From Antedon mediterranea (lineage: Eukaryota > Echinodermata > Crinoidea > Comatulida > Antedonidae), in contig NC_092679.1 in assembly GCF_964355755.1 (NCBI RefSeq), forward strand, positions 1,800,001-1,864,000: DNA of 64,000 nt, in the 5' to 3' direction. Shown piece by piece: positions 52,319 to 64,000 of this stretch. A program made the position numbers and the translations under genes. Positions within the stretch are counted from its first letter, which is position 1. Every line of letters starts with the position of its first letter. Under the pieces are notes generated by a model that saw only the letters and a list, made by a program, of their open reading frames with translations, had not been told where the DNA came from and ran no database searches.

Positions 52319-52556
52319 ATTCCTTCTAAGAAAGCATGTAATAACATGAATGTAAAAGATAACATGAATTATAACATGAATATAAAAGATAACATAAATG
52401 TAAAAGATAACATGAATTATAACGTGAATATTATAAAAGATAACATGAATTATAACCTGAATATACAAGATAACATGAATTATGACATTAATATTATAAA
52501 AGATAACATGAATTATAACCTGAATATACAAGATAACATGAATATACTGTAAATGA
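52319..52556. repeat. AT-rich tandem repeat of 30-60 bp compound units
   Basis: Repeats of AACATGAATTATAAC and AATATAAAAGATAACATG alternate. The frame stays open on both strands (heptads such as KDNMNYN), which is a by-product of repeat composition. Confidence 0.85.
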
Positions 52557-54590
52557 TATGTACTTTTCTTGTGCAAGTTAATGAAGTGATTTATCGTCAA
52601 AGCCAATTTCATGTTTTATTTATAAATTAATAGAATTGTTTACAATCATACTATTGTTCATTGTACTTTAAACATACAATAACACATGTTCTTATAGAAT
52701 TAATATTATAACGGTTTAAACACTGAACTATTGTCATGATAGGAGGAGACACAAGTATGTCTAAAACCATTACAAATAAAAGCCCATGATGGTATCAGCA
52801 AAGTGCCTCTACACCAATTATGTGCGTACATCTCGTTACATTTCCAATTGTTCGTTCTCGTAAAGCTGCATGTGTCGATTTCAATCGGCTTAATATCTCC
52901 ACGGCATTACTTAATTCCGCTTGGAAATGAGGTTTATTACAATCGTTTGACCTTATTACATAAATGTGATAGCACCGTGTACTTAATGTAACCTACTGTT
53001 CTCTATAAATGCTACGTACTGTTTTTCTGTATAAATGCTCTCTACTGTTTATTCATCAAAACCATCTGTGCTAATTCACTTTGACACACCAAACATTATA
53101 AGTAAATTAAAAACATGCTTTACACGTAATGCCTATTAGCGTGATGTAACGTTTTTGTGTGAAAACTTCCCCTCCAAATTAAATGTGGTCCATTAGTTGT
53201 CCTAATTTTTTTTTATCAATATTAATGAAATTAAATTTCTATTTATTTACCGTGTCCACGTTTACTGTATGAATCTTGTTTTTTTATAGTTTAAATCACT
53301 TTAATTGTTTCCTGTAACATATGAAAAGAAAAAAAGTAATTTGAATCACAAAATTACCAAATTCAAGAATTATTTAATAACTGTATTGTTAAACTGTACT
53401 AAATATTTTGCATTATAATTAATAATTATTCATGGCAGAAACCAAATTGAGGGGACACGTTCTGGTTGAATGAACGGGATAACAATGGGCAACACCAGTA
53501 TTTTGGGAATACCATTAATAAGTCACTTTTTCTTAGAAGTAATTAATGTATAAAGATAGTTCAACGTTTAAAAAAAATCATGGTTAAACTTTGATTGATC
53601 TTATTCAGTTAATAATCACATAAGTACAATTTACGTATCGACAATAAATTTCAGCATCTTGATGTACCTCCTTTTAGACTGAAAATTTCCGAATATTTTA
53701 TTTCTGTTTCAGGACCGCGAATCTGAGGTTTTTTTAAACTTGATAAATGTTACAAATGTTAAAACCTAACCTTAACTATATAAAAGTATCAAACAAATTA
53801 ACAATAATTATATCCAAAGTCAGCTGTGATAGTCGCAACAAGCTGTTACAAAAACAGATGTATTATGAATCCTCTTGTCTTTCATTTTCACAAACCTACA
53901 TTCATGTTCCTGTCTCAAGCTCTCATTTATTTATAGACGCATGACCCGGTAACCTGATTGTTAAGATCGAAGGATGTACGGTGATTAAAAGAATTCCCTT
54001 GAATCTATGCTATGTGCGTTATTCCCCCAAACAGAGCCGAATAAAGAGCTGGGCCAAGTATTAGCTCGCACACCCGAGGGGATTCGTATTTACACACTCT
54101 GCGTATGCCCCCAGTATCGACGACCTAGAATCGTAAAGAATGTGGTATATTTAATACCGGTCATGTTGATTGGTGTTCTGAATGTTCTTTAAACCGGTGT
54201 CTTGTGAATGTTAAACATAGTGAAACATGATGTCAATAACCTATTAAAATCAAGGTGAGATTGTAACATGTCATTGCGCTTAAGTTTCATGCTTACAACG
54301 TAGAAACAATTCCGCTCAAAAAACCTGTTAATAATTAACAATTACATTATTTCGGCCTCATAACCTACTTTTTGCCCCAACTTTCCAGTTTTGTTTTCTT
54401 TTATTGTTCCTTGATATGCACCATTTACCAAAAAAGTTGTTTCATTATGGTTTTTGACCTTGTAAGAAAATATTATTTGGAACAGCAGGAAAAATTAAAT
54501 AATTTTTCTTTCATTATTTTGTTTTGATTGACCTTATTTAAAATGTTAGCGGTGTGAACGGGATGACGAGACTGAGCAGAATGCTTCGTG

Positions 54591-54674
54591 CTGATTGGAT
54601 AACTTTACACGATCCTACTCACCCCACTTGTACTGATTGGATAACTTTAGACGATCCTATTCACTCCACTTCTG
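54591..54674. repeat. 42-bp direct repeat, 2 copies
   Basis: CTGATTGGATAACTTTA is followed by CACGATCCTACTCACCCC in the first copy and GACGATCCTATTCACTCC in the second, with a 42-bp period. Confidence 0.8.
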
Positions 54675-57065
54675 TTTTTAGGAGGGTAAAAAAATGTTTA
54701 AAAATACAATATTCTGACGCGAAAATTAATTTTGCTTGAAAGTATGAGTGCATGAAAGAAAACGCTTAAACTATAAAACCAATTCTAAATTAGATCAGTT
54801 GTAAGACTATCTATTACATCACACCCATTTACCTAAAAAAACAATCTCTCCATAATTTGAATGTTATCTGTATGAGAATTTTGTACCCCAGCGGCAATCG
54901 ACAAACTAGATTGCCAAGACATTTGATTTATAGTCATGTAATTTTTATGTTTTTTTTTAATAGTTTGTTTTATGGTTGATTATTTCCTCTCATACAGGCA
55001 CATGACAACATTGATTTATTTTGGTTAGAACCATTAGAAATAAATTAAACAATAAATGATTTCAAATTATATTTTAAATTATTATGTGTTATACGTTATT
55101 TATACCGTATAATAATCAAAATTATATTTTTTTAATTTAGTAATTTAATTTGTTTAGTATCATCAACTTGATTATTCAGACCAAGCAAACGGGGAACTGA
55201 AAAAAGTGGCCCTTTAATAGAGGTGTCCCCTGAATAGAGGTCGGCTGTAGTGTTGTTATTTCCTCTTGTTTGTTTCATAGCAAAATGTTTTAAGGAGTTG
55301 TTGTTAGTTTATTTCAAAATGGTAGCATAAAAAAAATGCCCTCCTTTCCCTCAAATGTATTCATGGGTTGATGCCTAAAAAGTGTATTTTTTTTATTTGG
55401 CCTAATAATATTTTTGTTTATATATTCGGTTTTAGTATTCATTTAGTTAAAATGATTTGAGTTACGAAGCTGTTGCATGCAAAGCAACTAGAGTAAATAT
55501 TTAATATTTGCTCTCATTCTTGTCTATTAATAATTTATTTTCAAATTGCCAGATGGATAATTATGTTATTAATATTATAAGCTTAAATCTTAATAATTGG
55601 AATTATAGGCCAATTGACATTTAGACAATTTTTTTTAAATTGCATTTAGTCGACTATTAAGATTAATTATGAGATTTTATATGATCAAATCTTAAATTCA
55701 TCCCATATGGCAACGTAGATTTTTGTGCAATTAATTGACTTTTTCTAGAACAAGCTCTAGGTGTTGAGAAGAGAGTGTAAAACGGCCTAATCATGCTGTG
55801 TAAAACTAATGACTATGCCCTAGCTACCTACGTCCTTGCAGATTGAGCAGGGGGAGGGAAAGTGTTGAAAACGAACAAAGCCCAGGGCCAAACACAGAAT
55901 GTGCCTGGTGTGGCTATTGTCTTTACTAGGCTGCCTAGAGGTACGTCGTTACGCAGTTTGTAAACCTCCTGCTATTAAGCAAATCAGAGACTACGTTAAT
56001 TAGAGTAACGACCCAAATTAACGCAGAATGGTGTAAAATTGTGGATCAGGAAGTTGGAAACTAGATCAACAGAGCACTATTTAGGTCGTGTATACATTAG
56101 TTCGTTGAGGCGCGTCAAAAATAGAACAGCCCACCACATTTCAAACATCAAACACAATTACCTGGAATTATATCATACCAAGGGGCTATGTACTATGAAT
56201 GTATTAATTGTTCTTTGTTACTCGTTATTTGATTACCCATTGTGAAGTGGATCAGTCCATAATGGGGAAGTTCCTGAATGAAGTTTACAATGTTTTTACT
56301 AGAATTATGGCTCATTTCTACCTAAGATTCCTACAACTTACATATAATAGGGGTGTTCACAATCTTACTTTATTTAATTATAAATTAATTAAAAGATAAT
56401 TTTGTTTAAGTTCAGGAAGGTGAGGTTTATGATATATTAACTTGGGATGTTTTGTTTAAAAAAAATTTAAATATTACACTATAAATTCATTACATGACTA
56501 AACTTAACCTATTGAATAATGGAATGGTCTAATAGGTAATGAAGTACTATACAGTTTTTTGTTATTATTATTTTTTTAGATTTATTATTTCTTCCATTGA
56601 GATATTTAATTTCATGTTTGCTGATTTTGGATAAGCCCCAAAAAACCCAAAACTCTACTACTTTTAAATTCGTAAAACTATTTTGATTGAAACAAAACAA
56701 CCTGTAATTTTGAAATAAACGATATCTGTATATGAATGGTTTAATTTAAGATTTATTGCAAGAAAATAAATGCGTTTATTTTGAGTAAATTGTGAATGAC
56801 GGCAAGTCGTACATTCCTACTTCAGCTTGTATCTCATTATCATCCTTCCACTATCAACATTCACTTTGTTTACAGCACTAATTCAAGCGCTTGTCATTAA
56901 ATCAATTTACTTTCAGGTTTGATTATTTACATTGAAGTAAACAGTGTTCAGGAATATCGTATCTAAATAATCGTCTTGTGTATATGACCTTTTCAAGCAA
57001 TTCACTTGATCATATTTTGTAATCAACATTGTTTAGTGTTCGATATATTCCCATCTCTTTTTTAA

Positions 57066-57404
57066 AGATGTATTGTCCCTCAAAAACATTAAAAAATGGA
57101 GATTAATTAAATCAGGCCATTTTACAGTTTTAGTAATTAACTTCTGTATAAAAAAACAATAAAAATAATTATTTCATTTATAAAAAGACAAAAAAAAAAC
57201 GTTTAATTTTAACCAAAAACTATTGTCTGACACTGACAGTACAATTTAATTATTTTTTGCTTTAAATTAATTTTTTTCAGGTAAGTAATTTTTGTTTTGG
57301 TCCAGTTTTTGGTCAAAGTGAATAACTGTTATGTAAAATTAAAATGGCATATTTATTATTTAAAAAATTAGAAAAAAAAATTGTTTAGGGGGACAATATT
57401 TCTT
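57066..57404. mobile_element. Family B MITE, degraded copy
   Basis: The left end AGATGTATTGTCCCTC follows TTAA (57062-57065). The right end is diverged (GGGGGACAATATTTCTTTGA). It is the same family as 20661-21207. Confidence 0.6.
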
Positions 57405-57476
57405 TGAGCAATATTTCTTGTTTTTGTCCATTTTGGAATGCTTTCATTTACCCCAGATACAGGCCCAGAGTCATTG

Positions 57477-57503
57477 CTGTCAATCATACCAGTTGATTGA
57501 CAG
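57477..57503. promoter_or_regulatory. Inverted pair of PBX/MEIS-type sites in a candidate enhancer
   Basis: CTGTCAATCA and TGATTGACAG are exact inverse copies separated by 7 bp. TGATTGACAG is the classical composite site for PBX with MEIS/PREP homeodomain proteins. Forkhead-type motifs GTAAACA and TGTTTAT follow at 57578-57592, and the block is more complex than its surroundings. Regulatory function is inferred. Confidence 0.4.
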
Positions 57504-58746
57504 TTAAACCAATAATATTCATTTAATGTTGGTAGATTTTATCACCTTTGCCTCTCAATTACCGAGAAGTTGGTTGCGTAAACATTGTTTATATGTATCT
57601 CGTTTCTGCCTGCTTTAATTAAGTCAGCGTGAGCTAGGGCTTAACCTAGATGCCTTGTATCGTGGTTCCAAAGCGATCCTAATTATCATTGTGCCTTTAT
57701 GTGGAGCTAATTTGGTTGATTCCAACATTTCCACAGGGCCCGTCGTGCGATTTAAATATATTGATGTAGTAATGCAACTAGGGCTACGTTTTATTTGCGA
57801 CATGTAACAATAACAAGGATTAAATTTCAATTGACGTAGCAGCTTGTTAGCCCCATTCTTTTTATTGATAATGTAAGTTGATAATGTGCCTTTTTTTTAA
57901 GTAACAAACTTGTATCATTACCATATATGTAAAATATAACAAAAAATATGTCAATGCTCCAATTATGCCAGCACGTAAAGCAATTACATAATACCACAAT
58001 AGTATGTTATTAAAAGTAATTTGTTAGAATTTACCTAATACATATCTTTTATTTTTATTTATTTCAACAAGAAAAATATTTTTTTCCCCCAATATATCCA
58101 CTATTTTATACTACCACACAAAACCACCATAATATTACATCATTACTTGTAGCTGTGGGGTTTGTTTACTTGTTCCATTTCCTTTTAAATTTGGCCGATA
58201 TTTTCCAGGTGCAGTTCCGGTTCAATCTAAACTGCTGCCCTAGATTTGTTTTCAAGGAAAATCTCTAGAGAAATTAAGAGGAATGAGGACTGATTAATGT
58301 CCCATGAGAACACGCTAAGTTTTGTGAGCTTCTGCTTCTATGCATCTTGCTTTATTGAATTCAATATCCCTGGCCTTGTAAGCTTGATCATTACATCAAT
58401 ATAAACACATATGATTTAGACAACAGTCAGATAATACTAGTGCTCCCTTCATGTTATTGTTGTATTAATAAATGACTTTGTAGGTCTAACATTTAATTCA
58501 TAGGCAAATCACTGAGACAAAAAAACCAATGCTGTGAGTAAATGGCTGAATTTTAAATTGAGAAATTTACACAAAAAAAAAACAATTAAAAAACGAGCAA
58601 TTTCCCAGCAGAAATTAATGTTATTAGGGCAACATTAAAGTTACTTTCTCAAAAAGTTCCATTGAATGTGTCAACAACTTATTATCTTCAATTGTGAATA
58701 TTATAAATTTAAAGATGTTTTTTCTGCAATCATCATAGATAAATGA

Positions 58747-58910
58747 AGCTCTATCTACACTAGTATCAAACTTTATGTGACAAAAAAATGTGATATGCCC
58801 ATATATGGACATGATGATGTCATATCACTACCATATTTAAGCATGTCACTACTATATATGGGCACATCACACTTTTATTGTCAAACTAGTTTGATAGTGT
58901 AGACAGAGCT
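58747..58910. mobile_element. TAA-flanked MITE (family A), copy 15
   Basis: Both ends are well kept, with TAA on the right. The interior has about two units in the CATATCACTACCATATTTAA orientation and a CATATATGGACATGATGATG segment. Confidence 0.85.
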
Positions 58911-59160
58911 TAAAGTATGATCAAGGGTTTGCTCTGTGGAATAATTTAACCAAATATTAACCTATTAACTTAGTTTGTTCTATAATCACCACAAAAATAG
59001 GTTGTTTATAGCTATTTTCATTAACGAGCTGTGAATACAATTAAACTATATTATCCAGGGCTGTTAACACAATTACATTTGTTTTCATTTTACTTTTAAA
59101 TATGAATTTGGAGTTAACTATGAACATGTGTTGACGTAATATTCAATTCAAATACGGTTA

Positions 59161-59381
59161 AGCTTATGTCTACACTATCAAACTATTTTGACAAAAAATG
59201 TGTGATGTGCCGAAATATGGTAGTGATGTGCCCAAATATGGTAGTGATATGCCCAAATATGGTAGTGATGTGCCCAAATATGGTAGTGATGTGCCCAAAT
59301 ATGGTAGTTATATGTCATCATTTCAATATATGGGCACATCACATTTTTTGTCACGTAAGGTTTGATAGTGTAGATAGAGCT
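59161..59381. mobile_element. TAA-flanked MITE (family A), copy 16, expanded interior
   Basis: Both ends are present, with TAA on the right. The interior has about six 21-bp units in the CCCAAATATGGTAGTGATAT orientation. With copy 10 it is the longest array of the family here. Confidence 0.88.
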
Positions 59382-60267
59382 TAAGCATTTATGTGGGGTT
59401 GGGTTACGTTTTTTAGCAAACGTGGTTCTTTCTTTCCATATACAGTACAGTAGTAAGTTTTCTTTTTCATGGAGGTAAATAAATGATGAACAATGATGAC
59501 AAATACAGTCCTACTTTTTTAAAGGAATATTTTGTTTGAAGCGTGTTATACAGACATCTGTTTTTCTCAGAATCTTTGCATATCTACCATGATTTATCCT
59601 TTATTTATTGTTAAGCCAGCCTTACTTTATTGTACACCCATAATGTTACCGGTACAAGTATTGGGCTTTCCACTATTATAAACCATGGAGGTATATATAA
59701 ACATAAGAGGTATTTTATACCGCAATGGATAAACAATAATCTTGCATAGGTAAACGTGAACTGTCACTTAGGTGTTTTTTTGATTGGATATCATGTTTTA
59801 TCCATCGAGTTATTAATATTATGTATTTAGGTTTCTAGGTGTTTAATTAGTTCATGGCTTGAACAGCTTTAATTACTGCAGGCAATACTGTTAATGATTC
59901 ACACAGCTCGCTATACAAAATATTGACTTTAATGCAGTTCTCCAATTTTTTCTTTTCGTGTATATTGTACGTACGTTTAATGTAATTAATCAAGTAGTAA
60001 TATGGAAATTTATAGATTTTGTAAAGTAGAAAAGTAAAGGAGGATGACCTTTGACCGGTAATTAAATTGCACCGAGCTCTGGAATTATACAATGGTGAAT
60101 TCAGAGTTATGTGGAGTTTCCATATTTCATAAAAGATGAACAAAATTAATACAATACTGTAATATGAGCTTGGTTTCCACTTGTACACAAGGCAATGACA
60201 TAGGAACAAGTAATTCGACCAATCATGATGTCGCTTGTATTTGGTCAATTCATTGCGTTGTGCCTAT

Positions 60268-60546
60268 GAGGAGGTGTGGCGCAGTGTGTTGGACGTTGTA
60301 TTACTGATCGTGAAATCTTGGTTCGAATCCAACTCTTGTCGCATTGCTTGTACTGTATCCTTAGGCAAGACACTTTACTTACATTTGCCTCTCTCCACCC
60401 AGGTTTATATAAAATGGGTACCGGATCACAAATTTGCGCTGATTACTAGCTGCATTATGGAAGTATGTTTCGATACGTGTTTGATCCAAACATGACCAGG
60501 GTAATAATGTGCAGCTTGCTTATATGCGCTATATAAGAATGAATGA
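60268..60546 (+). mobile_element. tRNA-derived SINE
   Basis: The head resembles a tRNA, with A box TGGCGCAGTGTG and B box GGTTCGAATCC (60320-60330). The body contains GGCAAGACACTTTACTTAC, TTGCCTCTCTCCACCCAGG and AAATGGGTACCGG, a block found in many marine-animal SINEs. The 3' end GCGCTATATAAGAATGAATG resembles the tail at 39777-39848. Confidence 0.75.
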
Positions 60547-62629
60547 ACTATTATGTCATTTCATTGTGCCCAAGTGGTAACCATAAAAGCTATAACTACA
60601 TGAAATTTAGAAATTGATTAGATTTTGTCATTGCCCCGCAAATAAAATGTTGTATCGTACGAGTGAACTTAAATGATGCATCCACATTGAGGTTGCTATT
60701 GTATTGCTAATATTTTTAGATCATTGCTTTAGTGAACAATACATCATCTCGGCTTATCTAGATTAATTGCAGAGATCACCGGAAGTTTTTGTCATACACC
60801 TAATAATGCGCATCTAATAAACCCGTAGATTTCTTTACTGTCGTACTTTGAAAGGTTGAATGCATTGTTGTAGAATTTGCTTGCACACGCTCTCTGCCCT
60901 CTGGATAATTATGAAATAGTACTATGATTACTTTTTTAATGGGAATAAATTAAGATTAATGTTATTGTGAAGAACCTTTATTATTCTAAAATTACAATTT
61001 CTAAAGAATAAGCATACACTGTAGCGTAATGAAGGAGATAATTAAAATGCTGTACTGTATTATTTTAAATAAATTGAATTATGTTACTACAGATGCTTTA
61101 GCAAAATTCTCTGGTAAGACAAATTTTAAAATAAAAAATAATTCATTAGTGCCACAAAGTGATACTAACTCTGTAGTGGTTTGTATACAAAATTTTCATT
61201 TAGATTTAGATTTTTTTTTGCACACATTAAAAGATAGACAATTCAGCTATTAAAATGTGTAATTAATTGAAATCTTTTTTTACAATTAAGTTGTATGTTA
61301 AGGGTGAACATTCGTGAGAATACACAACCCATTTGACATTTATAATGTCCAGCTATGTTTGTGTCACTGACCAATTGCAACTGTCGGTCAGATATGGTCT
61401 TGCTTAGTCTTCTCCATAGCCGCCTACAGTAGGTTGCGTTATATTGTTGCAGACTTAATGATAATTATACAAATAGGTTTATTGATCAATGCTTAAATAA
61501 GTTGAACCATTAACTATGTTTCAAATTTATATTTGCTGGTATTATATGATGATATCAGGCTGTAATATCTAGAATTAGGTCAGTAATAAATGTTATTTTT
61601 GATTGATTGATTTGTGATGACTATGTCATGATGTTATAAAAGTTTATGTCTGCTTGCAACATCATTTGTCTCTTAACAGCAAAAATTCTGTCACTAAAAC
61701 TGGGAAAATAATCCAACCTAAAATTTTAACCCGTTCTTTCATTGATTTGTTAATGTATAATGTACAAGCTAGTCTCCTGAATTTAACTTGTGCGTATTGA
61801 ATATGGATATTTACTGCTATATTGTGAAATAAACCAGTTATGATATTGTAACTGAATATGAACCAATTATTTAGGTAATTATGTCACATCACTCATTATC
61901 ATTTTGATCTAATCCGTAACCCAAATGTAAACTAAATCAACTTGATCCTTTTAAATACTATCTAATGTGTTGCGACCTTTTAACTGAAAAGAGGTCAAGT
62001 GTGACAACTCTTCACCGTGGCACTTTGCACCTTTGTGTGATGTACAAATTCAAAGTAAATATCGGGATCCATCAAGTGGCTATGCTCCATTTGCGCCACC
62101 AATACATCTAGAAGGCTTCCTGCCTGAATGCGTTAAAATTCAATAGCTCTAACGGGGTAACAAGTCAATCTTTATAATATCAGATTTTTTTTAAAAACTT
62201 GATTGTATCTAGTTGATCACAACCTTGACTTTATATGTTATAGGTAGTTTTAAATTGGGTTAAACTGCTGTCATGTTTTAAAGAAACTGGTATATAATAA
62301 TGATTGACAGATTATAATGTAACATTCCTCAAATCCCACAGTCCTGGGTTTAAATTGAGAGAATGAGGTTTCATTGTGGATCAAACAAAGCTATCTTATT
62401 TTTATTAATGGTTCAACAGAATTTAAGCATCACTTATTACTTGTACCAAGATAAATCAATTTGCTCCATTTTTGACATTAAAAGTAAATCATTTTTAATT
62501 AAAGCTATGTCACATAAGACCGAAATATTGAAAAACATTTCTACACCTTAATATGTTTTTTTTTCTTCTCTCTTTCTTTTTTACTGTTTATAAGTCAGTA
62601 GAATTTGTGCTGCTTGATATTATGAAATT

Positions 62630-62790
62630 GTGAACCGTTGTTAACTTTTTGTACCTGTGTATATATATATATATTGTAATAACTTTATTACTTTATTTTG
62701 TAAACATTTTGTATGGATCGAACCTCTTGTTACGAGAGTGTTCCTCCGTTTTAAAGGAGAGTAACCAATAAATTTTATTATTATTATGAA
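62630..62790 (+). mobile_element. Retroelement-like 3' end
   Basis: GGATCGAACCTCTTGTTACG, GGAGAGTAACC and AATAAATTTTATTATTATTA form a typical LINE-type 3' end with a short TTA repeat. A TA run precedes it. No coding part is seen. Confidence 0.4.
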
Positions 62791-63439
62791 ATTGAACAAG
62801 TTTTGAAAATGTAGAAGAAATTCTATAGTAACTACCTAATCATTATTTCCATTAGTATTTATGATCTTATCGCTTTTCCAATATTGCAAACATTTATCTT
62901 TTCATTCATTCTGTATTAATTTAATTTAATCATTCATCTAAATTTGATGACTCTTTGAGATAAAACCCCAAAATTCATTGTCTTCCCACTAATATGCAAA
63001 TGTTCACAATGTATCCTTCACTTAACCTAAATAGAAATTTAGAGGTTAGCGATTTTCATATTAATATTAAAATAGATTAATTGGATGACAATTTGACCCA
63101 AGTATAAAATAGGTCATGACAAGGATTTCTTGTTTAACAATGGGAGTAATTGAATGCATAGATATACCAGAAATAATTTATAATACAACTTTTTAAATTA
63201 ATTTATACATTCAAATATTTTTTGAAGGAAACAGATCCCCATCGGGTATGTGGTTTCTGTTGGCTGTTTTCTAAACATATATAGAGGCGAGGCCCATTAC
63301 AAATATATTGCTCCAAATAGCACCTTTATTGAGTTCGCGTTATGTTCGTTTTCGATCCTATTGTTTCTCAAAATGTTTTTGAGAGGATGGCTGCCTGTCA
63401 CATGATACCTAATCAAATGGTGATGAGGATACACTTAGA

Positions 63440-64000
63440 CCCCATTTACACTTCATCGACGATTTCTTAGCCGGCCCCAAGTCGGCCCGACACCGGCTTT
63501 CTTTTTAGCCCGCAATGTGTTTACACTTACCCAAAATGCCAGCCTCGGGTTCCTACTATTCACACAATGTGTTTACACTTGCTCTCGCGGAAGAGTGCTC
63601 GATGATACGATTTCGCTACATTCACGTCATATCCGCTCATGTGCGCCCACCAACCGTCTTAAAAAGTTAAGATTATTAAACGTTGTCGATCTACACTAGG
63701 CCTAGGCCTATCGAAATTTAGCAAAAAAGAATCAAATAACGGTATTTAATATGGATCAAAACAATTGTATTATTGCTTTACTACTTATGTTTGCGTCTCG
63801 TTTTCTGAAGAATAGTAGTAGATCAATACGCCTTTTTCGCGAAACGGACGACATTTTCGATCGATGACAAACAATGCCGTGCAACAAAGCGTAACCAACA
63901 GAAATAACATAGCGTTTTCAGCCTATTTTCTGAGGACAAGTTACTCCGTTAATTCGTAACCCCTCAACAGACAGCCGTATGGACAACATTTTTACTGTAA
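63440..64000. other. GC-richer edge block, possible transposon left end
   Basis: GACCCCATTTACACTTCATC followed by a CCGGCCCC-rich stretch, and two copies of AATGTGTTTACACTT about 57 bp apart, look like the terminal part of a DNA transposon. The other end would be outside the window. AGGCCTAGGCCTA occurs at 63698. No gene is recognised. Confidence 0.3.

Larger units (their letters stand above)
45547..64000 (+). other. Region downstream of PPP1R21 exon 17 (last intron and/or intergenic)
   Basis: No coding exon was recognised in 18.5 kb. It holds four family A MITEs, minisatellites, a family B MITE, a SINE and retroelement tails. The stretches 45710-47700, 47860-48930, 49720-51600, 52560-54580, 55310-57060 and 60550-62630 are mostly AT-rich with no bounded feature. 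More complex islands at 55780-56040, 57440-57830 and 61930-62160 could be regulatory. Confidence 0.6.

Noticed and set aside
52283-52612. Asn/Met-rich repetitive frames on both strands
   Set aside because: AT-rich tandem repeat with no splice context or family match.
53690-53780. Possible next PPP1R21 exon after TTTCAG at about 53712
   Set aside because: The translation (DRESEVFLN and on) does not match the family C-terminus and meets a stop quickly.
61029-61253. 74-codon open frame
   Set aside because: No family resemblance and AT-rich composition; treated as a chance frame.

Overview
The window is AT-rich nuclear DNA from an animal. It has short GT-AG exons, long introns and many small transposons. 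Three protein genes can be read exon by exon, and their closest recognisable relatives are metazoan. The low GC, abundant AGGCCT motifs, tRNA-derived SINEs and MITE density fit a marine invertebrate deuterostome such as an echinoderm. That placement is an inference, and no species can be assigned from the sequence alone.

Layout. (1) 1-7705: non-coding sequence upstream of the first recognisable coding exon, with a few MITEs and RFX-like motifs. (2) 7716-29280, plus strand: a FoxN2/3-type forkhead transcription factor in seven coding exons (503 aa). Its introns carry transposons, tandem repeats and a striking set of paired X-box-like (RFX) motifs. Its 3' UTR holds a degenerate tandem repeat. 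(3) 32758-33907, minus strand: TMEM223, a mitochondrial inner-membrane protein, in two coding exons (262 aa), tail to tail with FoxN2/3. (4) 34674 to at least 45546, plus strand: PPP1R21 (protein phosphatase 1 regulatory subunit 21), 17 exons giving 699 codons. It is head to head with TMEM223 across about 0.77 kb. The last 80 or so codons expected for the family were not found. (5) 45547-64000: no coding exon recognised; this is the last intron and/or intergenic DNA with MITEs, SINE and LINE remnants, minisatellites and possible enhancers.

The most unusual observation is in PPP1R21, where two splice sites have been turned into tandem repeats. The 5' splice site after exon 13 sits in a 54-bp minisatellite repeated 14 times in frame, giving 14 identical donors that could each add 18 residues. 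The 3' splice site of exon 10 sits in a 17-bp repeat giving six AGs, of which only the last keeps the frame. Other notable items are: a TAA-flanked MITE family with about 16 copies in 64 kb and a variable internal 21-bp repeat; a TTAA-flanked (piggyBac-like) element inserted into a LINE remnant with all boundaries intact; a tandemly duplicated tRNA-like gene with an odd anticodon; and FoxN2/3 next to PPP1R21, as FOXN2 and PPP1R21 are in human.

The genes do not form a pathway. FoxN2/3 is a nuclear regulator, TMEM223 acts in mitochondria, and PPP1R21 is an endosomal coiled-coil protein. The shared TMEM223/PPP1R21 promoter region suggests housekeeping-type co-expression of those two.
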